DNA of 64,000 nucleotides from Bacillus salipaludis (GCF_004358205.1 NZ_SMYO01000006.1:186001-250000), one strand, 5' to 3'. Positions 34,956-44,349 are shown, counted from the stretch's first letter. Made by a program: numbers and translations. The notes: generated from the sequence alone by a model not told the origin.

Positions 34956-36002
34956 ATGAGTAAATTAAGAATTGCCGTTATTGGTTGCGGAAGTATTGCC
35001 AGGCACCGTCATTTACCGGAATACGCTGCCAATTCAAAGGTTCAGATTGTTGCAGTGTGTGACATTGTCAAGGAAAGGGCAGAAGAAATAGGTGGCCAAT
35101 TTGGGGCGAGGGTTTTTAGTAATTTTGAGGAATTGCTTTTAGAAGCGGAGATTGATGCTGTATCCGTTTGCACCCCCAATTACCTGCATGCTCCGATTTC
35201 AATCGCTGCATTAAATGCAGGCAAACATGTTCTTTGTGAAAAGCCAATGGCTACCTCACAAGCAGAAGCGTTAGCAATGATTGAAGCAGCAAAGTCTAAC
35301 GGAAAAAAACTAATGATCGCTCATAATCAACGTTTTGTTCCTTCACATGTAAAGGCCAGAAAACTAATAGAGACCGGGGAAGTTGGAAAAATCTACAGCT
35401 TTAGAACGGCATTTGGCCATCCAGGTCCGGAAAAATGGAGTGCAGATGGAGCGCGCAGCTGGTTTTTCAAAAAAGAACAGGCATTTATTGGTGCGATGGG
35501 TGATCTCGGTGTCCATAAAACGGATTTAATCCGCTATTTACTTGGCGAGGAAATCGTTGAGGTCGCCTCATTTGTCGAAACCAGCGCAAAAACGAATAGT
35601 GATGTTGACGATAATGCGGTTTGTATTTTGAAAACAGAATCGGGAATCGTCGGTACACTCGCAGCAAGCTGGTCCTATGTGTCGAAGGAAGATAATTCAA
35701 CCATTATCTATGGAGAAAATGCGATTCTTAGATTGGAGGAGGATCCTATTTTCTCATTGATTGTTCAGTATAAGAATGGGGAAAACGTTAAATATGAACT
35801 TGGGAAAATCCAATCAAATGAGGAAGGTGGACAGGGTAGTTCACACGTAATCGAGAATTTTGTTACCAGTATAGTAAATGATACAGAGCCGGTGATCTCG
35901 GGTGAGGAAGGGATGAAATCTTTACAAGTCATTTTAGCTGCCCTTGAATCGAATGAAACGAAACAAATTGTGAAGCCTGGCACAAAGTCCGTGGCTAAAT
36001 GA
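34956..36002 (+). CDS. Gfo/Idh/MocA oxidoreductase 1
   Basis: A 348-residue NAD(P)-dependent sugar dehydrogenase with Rossmann motif AVIGCGSIARHRH and the family EKPMA motif (HVLCEKPMATS near residue 90). With ThuA and a second MocA enzyme it probably oxidises or reduces a keto-sugar intermediate. Confidence 0.9.
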   Translation: MSKLRIAVIGCGSIARHRHLPEYAANSKVQIVAVCDIVKERAEEIGGQFGARVFSNFEELLLEAEIDAVSVCTPNYLHAPISIAALNAGKHVLCEKPMATSQAEALAMIEAAKSNGKKLMIAHNQRFVPSHVKARKLIETGEVGKIYSFRTAFGHPGPEKWSADGARSWFFKKEQAFIGAMGDLGVHKTDLIRYLLGEEIVEVASFVETSAKTNSDVDDNAVCILKTESGIVGTLAASWSYVSKEDNSTIIYGENAILRLEEDPIFSLIVQYKNGENVKYELGKIQSNEEGGQGSSHVIENFVTSIVNDTEPVISGEEGMKSLQVILAALESNETKQIVKPGTKSVAK

Positions 36003-36012
36003 GGTGTTTTAG

Positions 36013-37035
36013 ATGAGTAAACTACGAATTGGGATTGTCGGTACCGGTGGAATTGCGGTCACCCGCCATATCCCAACCTTCCTACAATTAAGTGAATCGA
36101 CCACGATTGAGGGAGTCTATGATGTTGATCATGCACGAGCCGAACAGATTGCTTCGCAGTTTAATAGTTTTAAAGTGTATCCATCCTATCAAGAACTGTT
36201 TGACGATGTTGATGTTATTGTAATTTGTACACCAAATAAGTTCCATGCAGAAATTGCCATTGCAGCTCTTGAGGCTGGAAAGCACGTCCTATGTGAAAAA
36301 CCAATGGCGCTGACCGTTACAGAATGCCAGCAAATGGAATCAGCAGCAAAAAAATCAGGAAAGGTTTTAGCTGTCGCCTATCATTACCGTTTTATGAAAG
36401 AAGCTCTCGCTGCTAAAAATATCATCGAAGCAGGTGAAATTGGCAACCCTCTTGTAGTTCGCGTTCAGGCATTACGCCGCCGTAAAGTGCCGGGCTGGGG
36501 TGTTTTTACCAATAAAGAATTACAGGGGGGCGGCAGCTTAATCGATTATGGCTGTCATCTCCTTGATTTAGCACTTTGGTTAATGGGGGATGTAGAACCG
36601 ATAGAGGTTTCCGGGACTACATATAATGCTTTAAGTAAAACTGCTGGACAGGTAAACCAGTGGGGTTCTTTTGATCATCAAACCTTCAATGTCGATGATC
36701 ATGTTTCTGCCTATATCAAATTTGCAAACGGAGCTTCAATGCTTTTTGAAACATCATGGTCGAATAATATTAAAGAAGATGTCGTTGAAAATATCAGCAT
36801 ATCAGGTGACAAAGGCGGCTTAGAAGTTTTTCCTCTTCGTTTGAACTATGCCAAACATGGTATGTTGTTTAATAGTCAAGCTGTTTGGATTCCTGGAGAA
36901 GATAAGCCAGATCTCCCTCAAGCAGAGAATTTTGTTGCGGCCTGCCTTGGGCACGCTGAGCTGGTGGTAAAACCTGAGCAAGCAATTAGAGTATCCCAAG
37001 TAATAGAAGAGATTTATAGGAGCAGTCAGATTTAG
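36013..37035 (+). CDS. Gfo/Idh/MocA oxidoreductase 2
   Basis: A 340-residue paralogue of the preceding gene, with GIVGTGGIAVTRHIP and HVLCEKPMALTV. It starts 10 nt after the first. A pair of different MocA enzymes next to ThuA and a TIM-barrel isomerase resembles pathways in which a glycoside is 3-oxidised, cleaved or isomerised, and re-reduced (inference). Confidence 0.9.
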   Translation: MSKLRIGIVGTGGIAVTRHIPTFLQLSESTTIEGVYDVDHARAEQIASQFNSFKVYPSYQELFDDVDVIVICTPNKFHAEIAIAALEAGKHVLCEKPMALTVTECQQMESAAKKSGKVLAVAYHYRFMKEALAAKNIIEAGEIGNPLVVRVQALRRRKVPGWGVFTNKELQGGGSLIDYGCHLLDLALWLMGDVEPIEVSGTTYNALSKTAGQVNQWGSFDHQTFNVDDHVSAYIKFANGASMLFETSWSNNIKEDVVENISISGDKGGLEVFPLRLNYAKHGMLFNSQAVWIPGEDKPDLPQAENFVAACLGHAELVVKPEQAIRVSQVIEEIYRSSQI

Positions 37036-37074
37036 GGCAGGATTCATTTTTAATCGAAAGGTAGTGAGTACAGT

Positions 37075-38043
37075 ATGCAGCTTGGTGTATTTACGGTATT
37101 GTTTGCCGAAAAGAAATTTGAAGAAATGCTTGATTATGTGAAAGATTCTGGACTAAATGCAGTAGAAATTGGGACCGGGAACTATCCAGGTAACGCCCAT
37201 TGCGACCTTGATGGGTTGCTTGAAAGCAAGGGCAAGCGTGAAGACTATCTGAAAGAGATTGATAAACGAGGCTTAACGATTAGTGCCTTTAGCTGTCACG
37301 GTAATCCGCTCTCGCCTGATAGGGAATTTGCTAAAACATCACATGAAACGTATGTAAAGACCGTACAACTAGCAGAATTAATGGGGGTTCCCGTTGTGAA
37401 TTGTTTTTCTGGAACTGCCGGTGACCATGAAGGTGCAAAATATCCAAACTGGCCAGTTGCCCCGTGGCCAAATGAATATGGTGAAGTATTAAAATGGCAA
37501 TGGGAAGAAAAGCTTATCCCCTATTGGAAGGAATGGGGGAAATTTGCTGAGGATCGGAAGGTGAAAATTGGTCTTGAGCTCCATGGCGGTTTTCTCGTCC
37601 ATACCCCCTATACGCTGTTAAAGCTAAGGGAACACACCTGTGAAGCGATTGGTGCGAATTTGGATCCGAGTCATTTGTGGTGGCAGGGGATTGATCCGGT
37701 TGCCGCGATTAAAATCCTTGGCAAAGAAAAGGCCATTCATCATTTTCATGCAAAAGATACGTATATTGATCAGGAAAATGTCAATATGTACGGTCTTACT
37801 GATATGCAACCGTATGGAAGTGTGCAGACAAGGGCCTGGTCCTTCCGCTCAGTTGGCTGCGGTCACAGTCTGCATGATTGGTCCGACATGATGAGTTCAC
37901 TAAGAACATTTGGTTATGATTATGTTGTCAGCATTGAACATGAAGATCCATTAATGTCCATTGAAGAGGGATTCAGGCGGGCTGTTCGCAACTTAAAAGC
38001 TGTTTTGATTGAAGAAAAACCATCTTCTATGTGGTGGGTATAA
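37075..38043 (+). CDS. Sugar phosphate isomerase/epimerase (AP-endonuclease-2 fold)
   Basis: A 322-residue TIM-barrel metalloenzyme. Likely metal ligands are Glu in GLELHGGF near residue 164, Asp/His in NLDPSHLWW near residue 197, His in HHFHAKDTY near residue 223, and Glu in VVSIEHEDPLM near residue 285. The family includes xylose isomerase-like, IolE and 3-keto-sugar-acting enzymes. A hairpin follows at 38051. Confidence 0.85.
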   Translation: MQLGVFTVLFAEKKFEEMLDYVKDSGLNAVEIGTGNYPGNAHCDLDGLLESKGKREDYLKEIDKRGLTISAFSCHGNPLSPDREFAKTSHETYVKTVQLAELMGVPVVNCFSGTAGDHEGAKYPNWPVAPWPNEYGEVLKWQWEEKLIPYWKEWGKFAEDRKVKIGLELHGGFLVHTPYTLLKLREHTCEAIGANLDPSHLWWQGIDPVAAIKILGKEKAIHHFHAKDTYIDQENVNMYGLTDMQPYGSVQTRAWSFRSVGCGHSLHDWSDMMSSLRTFGYDYVVSIEHEDPLMSIEEGFRRAVRNLKAVLIEEKPSSMWWV

Positions 38044-38050
38044 GATTGTT

Positions 38051-38087
38051 TTGGCTCGCTATAGTTAAAGCGGGCCTGTTATTTTTT
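38051..38087 (+). terminator. Hairpin, possible attenuator
   Basis: GGCTCGCT pairs with AGCGGGCC (one wobble/mismatch), followed by TGTTATTTTTT. It lies between the isomerase and the broken SDR gene. Confidence 0.45.
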
Positions 38088-38103
38088 AAAGAGGAGGTTT
38101 GTT

Positions 38104-38860
38104 ATGTCAAAACTAAAAGGCCAAATTGCTATTGTTACGGGAGTAAGTCACGAATTGGGCATTGGTGCTGCGATTTGCCGTAAGCTTGCCACTGGCGGGG
38201 CCGATCTATTTTTTACTCATTGGAGAGCAGCCCGGGATTGGACAACTAGGTTTCAGGAAGAAATGCGTGGGTTGGGAGTCACCTGTAAACATAAGGAGAT
38301 TGATTTAGCAAAATCAAATGCTGCTTGTGAAATGATGGACAGTGTCCTGGATGAACTAGGATGCCCGACCATTCTCGTTAATAATGCGGCGCATTCTGAG
38401 AGGGATGGGTTATAAGAGCTTAACTGCAAAATGTCTTGATGAGCACTATGCAGTGAACATGAGAAGTACCTTCCTGCTTTGCTGCGAATTTGCCCGACAT
38501 TTCGAACTGAATGATAAGTCTTTTGGCCGGATAATTAACATTACATCCGGTCAAGGATTAGGACCGATGCCCGGTGAGTTGGCTTATGCTGCGACGAAAG
38601 GTGCTATTTCTGCCTTTACAATCACCCTGTCTGCAGAGTTAGCACCAAAGGGAATTACCGTGAATGCCGTAAACCCTGGTCCAACTGATACGGGTTGGAT
38701 GACAGAAGATTTAAAAGCGGAACTAGCAGGGAAATTTTTAATGGGACGGATTGGCCATCCCGAGGATGCGGCCCAAATAGTCGCCTTTCTGGCATCAAAA
38801 GAAGCAGAATGGATAACCGGCCAGGTCATCCATTCAGAAGGCGGTTTTTTGAGGAATTAA
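38104..38860 (+). pseudogene. SDR oxidoreductase broken by a +1 frameshift
   Basis: Two overlapping frames together make one short-chain dehydrogenase of about 251 residues. The 5' frame (38104-38415) has IAIVTGVSHELGIGAAI and ILVNNAAHSE; the 3' frame has the remaining Rossmann fold with the YAATK catalytic pair and the C-terminal ITGQVIHSEGG. The switch falls at the GGG of 38407-38409: deleting one G restores ...SERDGYKSLTA.... It is either a real recent pseudogenisation or a sequencing error; the downstream half shows no further decay. Confidence 0.85.
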
Positions 38861-38874
38861 TCATAATAGAGTAG

Positions 38875-38921
38875 AAAGTGCCAGGCGCTATGTGAAAAAT
38901 TCACATGGTGCCTGGCACTTT
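38875..38921. repeat. Dispersed long hairpin, copy 2
   Basis: AAAGTGCCAGGC...TATGTGAA pairs with TTCACATGGTGCCTGGCACTTT, related in sequence and design to the element at 29313-29358. It lies after the broken SDR gene and can terminate transcription both ways. Confidence 0.75.
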
Positions 38922-38930
38922 GCTCATTAT

Positions 38931-39085
38931 TAGCAGGAAGGACATTTTTATAGGTATCAAGCGGATTTTGTCCCTCCGGTGTAGCAGGAAGGACGTTTTT
39001 ATAGGTATCAAGCGGATTTTGTCCCTCCGGTGTAGCAGGAAGGACATTTTTTTAGATTTCCAGTAGATTTTGTCCCTCCAAGGAG
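38931..39085. repeat. Tandem hairpin array C (three 51-nt units)
   Basis: Units start TAGCAGGAAGGAC at 38931, 38982 and 39033, an exact 51-nt period. Each junction forms GTCCCTCC-N9-GGAAGGAC, a mismatched hairpin. Units 1 and 2 are nearly identical and unit 3 is diverged. The GGAAGGACA motif and period resemble array B at 55132. Confidence 0.8.
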
Positions 39086-39211
39086 TTCACTTAGTATCTG
39101 GACAATACCTATTAAATTATTAATAGAGCAGAAAAAGTATGACAGAACAAAAAGAAAAAAGGAAAAACAAATAAAATGTGTTGCAATTACTTGTTTTTCG
39201 TTTTATATTTA

Positions 39212-39236
39212 GTTTAAATATTAAGAATATTTAAAC
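39212..39236. promoter_or_regulatory. Perfect 25-nt palindrome upstream of the AEP importer
   Basis: GTTTAAATATT-AAG-AATATTTAAAC has 11-bp perfect arms. It is a good operator candidate for the phosphonate-locus regulator (DeoR type, 46988). Confidence 0.5.
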
Positions 39237-39326
39237 ATCTATTAATAGAAAGAGGGATGAACGTGTTTAGCAAACTAACAAAAATTAGGCAATTTGACGC
39301 ACCAGGTTAAGATTTTAGTAGGAATT

Positions 39327-39340
39327 TGTAAGCGCTCACA
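39327..39340 (+). promoter_or_regulatory. cre site (perfect match)
   Basis: TGTAAGCGCTCACA matches the Bacillus cre consensus TGWAANCGNTNWCA at every position. It is 160 nt upstream of the AEP-binding protein gene, so CcpA repression by preferred carbon sources is expected; this would fit use of AEP as a carbon source rather than only as a phosphate source. Confidence 0.65.
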
Positions 39341-39499
39341 CCTTCTGTCTACCTGAAGAAATCAAGTAATTCCAACCACTGCATGAATCCCAATCACGAA
39401 ACCATTCATCTAAAAAACTCATTTCTTCCAGATCCTTCATTTTCCCAATAATGGGTGCACTTATCTTGGAAACAAAAAAATTAAAAAGGGGTTGTATCA

Positions 39500-40549
39500 A
39501 TGAAAAAATTGGCCTTACTTATGACTGCTATTCTGATTTTCTCCATTTTTGCTGCCGGATGCAGTTCGAAAAGTTCGTCAGGAGGGAAAAAGGAGGTAAT
39601 AACAGTTTACACGGCGATTGAAGATAATCAGATTCCTGCCTATATCGAGTTATTCAATAAGGTCCATCCAAATATTGAGGTAAAGCTGGTCAGGGACTCA
39701 ACCGGTATTATTGCTGCGAAGCTGTTAGCGGAAAAAGATAATCCTGTTGCCGATGTGGTCTGGGGCCAAGGAATCACCAGCTTAATTCCACTCGATGAGG
39801 CTGGTTTGCTAGAAGCATATAACCCGAAAAATATCGACCAAATTATGCCGACCTTTAAGGATACAGCAAATCCTGTACACTGGGTCGGAATGGATGGATA
39901 TATGGCTACTTTTGCAGTTAATACCGTTGAATTAAAGAAAAAAGGCTTGCCAATTCCACAATCCTATCAAGATCTGTTAGATCCAAAATATAAAGGACTC
40001 ATTTCCATGCCAAATCCGGCTTCAAGTGGTACTGGATTTTTAACGGTCTCAGCACTATTACAGTTAATGGGTGAAGACCAAGCCTGGGATTATATGAATA
40101 AGCTCCATGAGAATATCGGTATTTATACCCATTCCGGTTCCAAGCCGGCGAAACAAGCAGGAGAGGGAGAATTTCCAATCGGGATTTCATTTGACTACCC
40201 AAGCTTTAAAGAAAAAGAGTCAGGTGCACCAGTCGAAGTGGTATTCCCTAAAGAAGGTTCAGGTTGGGAAATGGAAGCAACCGCACTCATCAAGAAGCCA
40301 AAAATCAAAAAGGCAGCTAAAACCTTTATGGATTGGGTAACAACAAAGGATTTCTTGCAGCTGGTGAATAAAAACTTTGCCGTTGTCTCAGAAGACTTAG
40401 GTAACCCGCTGCCAAATGGTTATCCTCAAGATCTACTAGATAAACAATTAATTAAAAACGACTTCCAATGGGCTGGAAAACAACGTGAGGCTATTTTAGC
40501 AGAATGGACGAAACGTTACGATTCGAAGAGTGAACCAAAAGAAGAGTAA
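39500..40549 (+). CDS. 2-Aminoethylphosphonate ABC importer, binding lipoprotein
   Basis: A 349-residue lipoprotein (signal peptide, lipobox FAAGC near residue 21) of the iron/AEP-binding PhnS-like class, with EVITVYTAIEDNQIPAYIELF at the mature N-terminus, VADVVWGQG near residue 84 and SSGTGFLTVSALLQLMG near residue 175. The assignment to AEP rests on the downstream phnW and phnX genes as well as family resemblance. AAAAAGGGG precedes the ATG. Confidence 0.85.
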   Translation: MKKLALLMTAILIFSIFAAGCSSKSSSGGKKEVITVYTAIEDNQIPAYIELFNKVHPNIEVKLVRDSTGIIAAKLLAEKDNPVADVVWGQGITSLIPLDEAGLLEAYNPKNIDQIMPTFKDTANPVHWVGMDGYMATFAVNTVELKKKGLPIPQSYQDLLDPKYKGLISMPNPASSGTGFLTVSALLQLMGEDQAWDYMNKLHENIGIYTHSGSKPAKQAGEGEFPIGISFDYPSFKEKESGAPVEVVFPKEGSGWEMEATALIKKPKIKKAAKTFMDWVTTKDFLQLVNKNFAVVSEDLGNPLPNGYPQDLLDKQLIKNDFQWAGKQREAILAEWTKRYDSKSEPKEE

Positions 40550-40580
40550 AGTGTAATAAACAATACCATCTAAAAAAGGA

Positions 40581-40635
40581 AAGAAAACTTTGCATGGTTG
40601 GATTTTTCATACACTTTGCGAAGTTTTCTTTTCCG
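40581..40635 (+). terminator. Attenuator-like hairpin after the binding-protein gene
   Basis: AAGAAAACTTTGC pairs with GCGAAGTTTTCTT (one mismatch) across a 24-nt loop, followed by TTCC. It probably lowers expression of the ATPase and permease relative to the binding protein. Confidence 0.5.
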
Positions 40636-40666
40636 ATATGAACGTAATAGGGAAAGGGGACTTTTG

Positions 40667-41665
40667 ATGGAACAGCTACTAGGTATTCAAAATGTAACGA
40701 AAACCTTCGGGAAATTTGTTGCGCTTGACCATGTTAATTTTTCCGTTAGCAAAAAGGAATTTGTCTGTTTATTAGGGCCGAGCGGCTGTGGGAAAACGAC
40801 GTTACTGCGGATTATTGCCGGCCTCGAGGAACCAAATTTTGGTTCGAAAATTTTATTAGAGGGAAAGGATATTACTTCATCTCCTCCTTCAAAAAGAAAT
40901 TTTGGAATTGTTTTTCAATCCTATGCCTTATTTCCCAATTTGACGGCCTATCAAAATATTGCCTATGGTTTAAAAAACAAGAAGTTATCGAAAAAAGTAA
41001 TCGACGAAAAAGTTCGTGAAGCACTTTCTCTTGTTCATTTAGAGCATATTAAGGACCGTTATCCGGCGCAATTATCGGGGGGGCAGCAGCAGCGGATTGC
41101 CTTAGCAAGAGCGCTAGCGTTATCACCAACATTCCTGCTCTTAGATGAACCATTATCAGCACTTGATGCAAAGGTTCGACTAAAATTGCGAATTGAGATT
41201 CGTAAATTACAAGAAAAGCTGGGAATCACCACCATTATGGTAACGCATGATCAAGACGAAGCATTGACAATGGCGGATAAAATTGTCGTAATGAACAACG
41301 CAAGATTGGAGCAAATCGGAACACCGCAGGAAATCTATGAAAATCCGAAAACTCCATTTGTAGCGGATTTCATCGGGACAGTCAATATGCTGGCCCATGA
41401 AGGAACAACCGCTGCCATTCGGCCAGAACATATTCAAATTTCAGAAACTGTCTCAACAAATAGTATCCAAACGATTGTAAAAGCAATGGAATTTCGCGGG
41501 GCTTTTTATCGGTTATTCTTGGACATTACCGATCCGAACTATCTGGTTGCTGACGGATTACTAGCCGTCGATGTTCCCGCTTCAATAATTAAAAAGCTAA
41601 ATATTGATAAAGAAAGTGTTTTGAATGCGGAGCTGCCGCAAAACCATCTCGTTACATACGCCTGA
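40667..41665 (+). CDS. AEP importer ATP-binding protein
   Basis: A 332-residue ABC ATPase (PhnT-like). Walker A is GPSGCGKTT, the signature [14 protein letters not shown], Walker [12 protein letters not shown], and the switch region VTHDQDEA; the C-terminal domain is TOBE-like. The ATG at 40667 has AAAGGGG 6 nt upstream; the in-frame stretch back to 40598 lies in the hairpin and is not coding. Confidence 0.92.
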   Translation: MEQLLGIQNVTKTFGKFVALDHVNFSVSKKEFVCLLGPSGCGKTTLLRIIAGLEEPNFGSKILLEGKDITSSPPSKRNFGIVFQSYALFPNLTAYQNIAYGLKNKKLSKKVIDEKVREALSLVHLEHIKDRYPAQLSGGQQQRIALARALALSPTFLLLDEPLSALDAKVRLKLRIEIRKLQEKLGITTIMVTHDQDEALTMADKIVVMNNARLEQIGTPQEIYENPKTPFVADFIGTVNMLAHEGTTAAIRPEHIQISETVSTNSIQTIVKAMEFRGAFYRLFLDITDPNYLVADGLLAVDVPASIIKKLNIDKESVLNAELPQNHLVTYA

Positions 41666-41724
41666 ACGGTACAAGTAAATCTGACAATCGGGTAGAGGTG
41701 GAAAAGAATGTTGAGGTGATCTAG

Positions 41725-43527
41725 TTGATTAGTGAGGAACAGGTAATAAATCCAACAGAGGTTCCGGTACAATCTAATGTACATCGAAAGAAAATCCGTC
41801 AAAAGACCGGTAAGACGGAATGGTTTCATAAATCCTTAATTGTCTTGATGCTTTTAGGACTAATCATTGGAATTGTCCTGCCGTTAATTCAGTTATTTTT
41901 TGAAGCGCTAAAGGATAAAAACGGTGCCTATGCCGGGTTTGTCAATTTTGTCCATTATTTTCAAACCCCATCTCTCGTTCAGTCTATGTACAATACCTTA
42001 TTTATTTCGATTATAACCGGAGTAATCTCGGTAGTGCTGGCGTTTTTTTATGCTTATGCATTAACTCGGACGCAAATCCGCTGGAAAGGATTTTTTAAAT
42101 ATATCGCTTTTCTCCCTTTGTTTGCCCCTACGATGATGCATGGAATTGCACTGATATATTTATTTGGGAATAAAGGGGCATTCACTACCGGTTTTTTTGG
42201 ATTTTTTGAAAAAATATTTGGAACGGCTTTAGGAATTGATATCCATTTATATGGCCCTGTGGGAATTGTCATCTCTGAAGTCATCTATACATTCCCGCAA
42301 GCGTTTTTAATTTTGATGGTGGCGATATCTGTAACAGATTACAGACTATACGAGGCAGCCGAGACGCTTGGGTCCGGGAAAATGAAAAAGTTTTTTACGG
42401 TAACGATTCCAAGTATTAAATATGGTTTGGTTAGTGCCTTTTTTGTAGCCTTTATTTTAAGCTTTACCGATTTTGGCGCGCCAAAGGTGGTCGGGGCCCA
42501 ATACAATGTGCTTGCAACGGATATTTATAAGCAAGTGGTCGGACAGCAGAATTTAAGCATGGGTTCAACCGTTGGGATTATTTTAATCATTCCGGCATTG
42601 ATCGCGTTTCTTGCCGACCGAATGATGCAAAGGAAACAAAGTGCTTCCTTTTCTTCAAAATCCGTTTCCTATAAAATTAAGAAAAATCCATGGCGTGACA
42701 GGACTTACTTTGTATATTGCCTTCTGATTTCCTTGGGTGTTTTATCCTTAATCGGTGCTATCATTGCTGCTTCCCTTGTGAAGGTCTGGCCATACAATTT
42801 TTCTTTGACGCTTGAGCATTTAACTTTTAAAAATGTCGCAGGGAATGGGCTTGAGCCTTATTTTAATAGCCTTTACGTATCGCTTATTACCGCTATTATT
42901 GGTACGATGGTCATTTTCTTTGGGGCATATCTCATTGAAAAAACGCGGTTTATGAAGGTAACGAGGCAGGTAAGTTACTTTTTATCGATTTTACCGCTGG
43001 CATTGCCTGGACTTGTTATTGGGTTAGCGTATATCTTTTTCTTTAATAAACCGGAATTTAATTTTTGGGGGTTGACGATTGTTAATCCGTTTCAATCCCT
43101 ATATGGAACATTTATGATCATCATCATAGCGAATATTATCCATTTTTATTCGGTCAATCTCATTACGGCAACAACGGCTTTGAAAAAATTAGACAAGGAA
43201 TTTGAGCCGGTTTCTGAATCAATGAATATTCCGTTTTATAAAACTTTTTTCAATGTAACGGTTCCTATGTCGATTCCTGCAATTTTGGAGATTGGAATTT
43301 ATCTGTTTGTTAACTCAATGACTACAATCTCGGCGGTCATTTTCCTTTACACTGCAGATACTAAGCTTGCATCGATCTCAATTGTGAATATGACAGATGC
43401 GGGGGACACCGCTCCAGCCGCTGCCATGTCTTTCATCATTGTTCTCACGAATATTTTTGTTCGGGTCGCTTATGAATTTGCTACCAAGAAAATTAGAAAA
43501 CGAACGCAAGCCTGGCAGCAGCGGTAA
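41725..43527 (+). CDS. AEP importer double-domain permease
   Basis: A 600-residue permease carrying two transport domains in one chain with about twelve membrane helices. The EAA loops are EAAETLGSGKMKKFFTVTIP near residue 210 and SESMNIPFYKTFFNVTVP near residue 490. It corresponds to fused PhnU and PhnV. The TTG at 41725 has GAGGTGAT 6 nt upstream. It is followed directly by a strong terminator, so the transporter forms its own operon. Confidence 0.9.
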   Translation: MISEEQVINPTEVPVQSNVHRKKIRQKTGKTEWFHKSLIVLMLLGLIIGIVLPLIQLFFEALKDKNGAYAGFVNFVHYFQTPSLVQSMYNTLFISIITGVISVVLAFFYAYALTRTQIRWKGFFKYIAFLPLFAPTMMHGIALIYLFGNKGAFTTGFFGFFEKIFGTALGIDIHLYGPVGIVISEVIYTFPQAFLILMVAISVTDYRLYEAAETLGSGKMKKFFTVTIPSIKYGLVSAFFVAFILSFTDFGAPKVVGAQYNVLATDIYKQVVGQQNLSMGSTVGIILIIPALIAFLADRMMQRKQSASFSSKSVSYKIKKNPWRDRTYFVYCLLISLGVLSLIGAIIAASLVKVWPYNFSLTLEHLTFKNVAGNGLEPYFNSLYVSLITAIIGTMVIFFGAYLIEKTRFMKVTRQVSYFLSILPLALPGLVIGLAYIFFFNKPEFNFWGLTIVNPFQSLYGTFMIIIIANIIHFYSVNLITATTALKKLDKEFEPVSESMNIPFYKTFFNVTVPMSIPAILEIGIYLFVNSMTTISAVIFLYTADTKLASISIVNMTDAGDTAPAAAMSFIIVLTNIFVRVAYEFATKKIRKRTQAWQQR

Positions 43528-43538
43528 TAAAAATCTTG

Positions 43539-43571
43539 TAGATGTAGAGAACCTCTACATCTAATTTTTTT
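43539..43571 (+). terminator. Strong Rho-independent terminator
   Basis: TAGATGTAGAG pairs perfectly with CTCTACATCTA (11 bp) around AAC, followed by a run of T. Confidence 0.9.
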
Positions 43572-43610
43572 ATATTTTGCTTTGCTACCCATCTTTGTTG
43601 GTGCATAGTC

Positions 43611-44145
43611 AGGCATGAAGGCTAAAACTTTTAAAGATCTCGGTAGAAATGGTCTTCATAGTTGGGATGAAGACTAAAACTAAGGAGGCCCACAGAAGAA
43701 ATGGTCTTCAAAGACGGGATGAAGACCAAAACTCAAGAGGTCCGCAGTGGAAATGGTCTTCAAAAGAGGGATGAAGACCAAAACTCAAGAGGCCCGCAGT
43801 GGAAATGGTCTTCAAGAGAGGGATGAAGACCAAAACTCATATTGTTCGCTGAAGAAATGGTCTTCAAAAGAGGGATGAAGACCAAAACTCATAATGTTCG
43901 CGGAAGAAATGGTCTTCAAAGGAGGGATGAAGACCAAAGCTCAAGAGGCCCGCAGTGGAAATGGTCTTCAAAAGAGGGATGAGGACCAAAGCTCATAATG
44001 TTCGCTGAAGAAATGGTCTTCAAAGACGGGATGAAGACCAAAACTCAAGAGGCCCGCAGTGGAAATGGTCTTCAAAGGAGGGATGAAGACCAAAACTCAT
44101 AATGTTCACTGAAGAAATGGTCTTCAAAGGATACGCCAAGTCCAA
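43611..44145. repeat. Tandem hairpin array A (ten 52-nt units)
   Basis: GGTCTTC recurs at 43651, 43703, 43755, 43807, 43859, 43911, 43963, 44015, 44067 and 44119, an exact 52-nt period. Each unit forms GGTCTTCA-N9-TGAAGACC (8-bp stem). Two linker types alternate, one ending in GGCCCGCAGTGG and one in ATGTTCGCTGAAG. Half a unit precedes the first copy. There are no variable spacers, so this is not CRISPR. No open frame spans it. Confidence 0.92.
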
Positions 44146-44349
44146 AACGCTTGAAGGCATAAAGAAAACCAAAAAAATTGAAATACTAGGGCCTATTTCT
44201 TAAAAAGTACCAATAAAAACAAATAAAAACAAACTAAATATCGAAAAAACTATTCACAATTATCTGAAAACATGGTATTCTTATTTACAAGATACGTAAC
44301 GAAAGCGTTTGCAGACGTAGCTTAGTCCCAGAAAAACAGGAGGTTGTAT
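44146..44349 (+). promoter_or_regulatory. Upstream region of the MHS transporter gene with cre-like site
   Basis: An AT-rich region. ACGAAAGCGTTTGCA at 44299-44313 is one mismatch from the cre consensus WTGNAANCGNWNNCW. No terminator or other gene was seen. Confidence 0.4.

Larger units (their letters stand above)
38861..39499. other. Long intergenic region before the phosphonate importer
   Basis: This 639-nt gap contains a dispersed hairpin (38875-38921), three 51-nt tandem hairpin units (38931-39085), a perfect palindrome (39212-39236), a tiny possible leader frame (39263-39310) and a perfect cre site (39327-39340). The stretch 39341-39480 shows nothing clear except the AAAAAGGGG ribosome binding site near 39485. 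Confidence 0.6.

Noticed and set aside
43611..44145. Regular array that could suggest CRISPR
   Set aside because: Repeat and linker are both conserved, there are no unique spacers, units are 52 nt and no cas genes are present.
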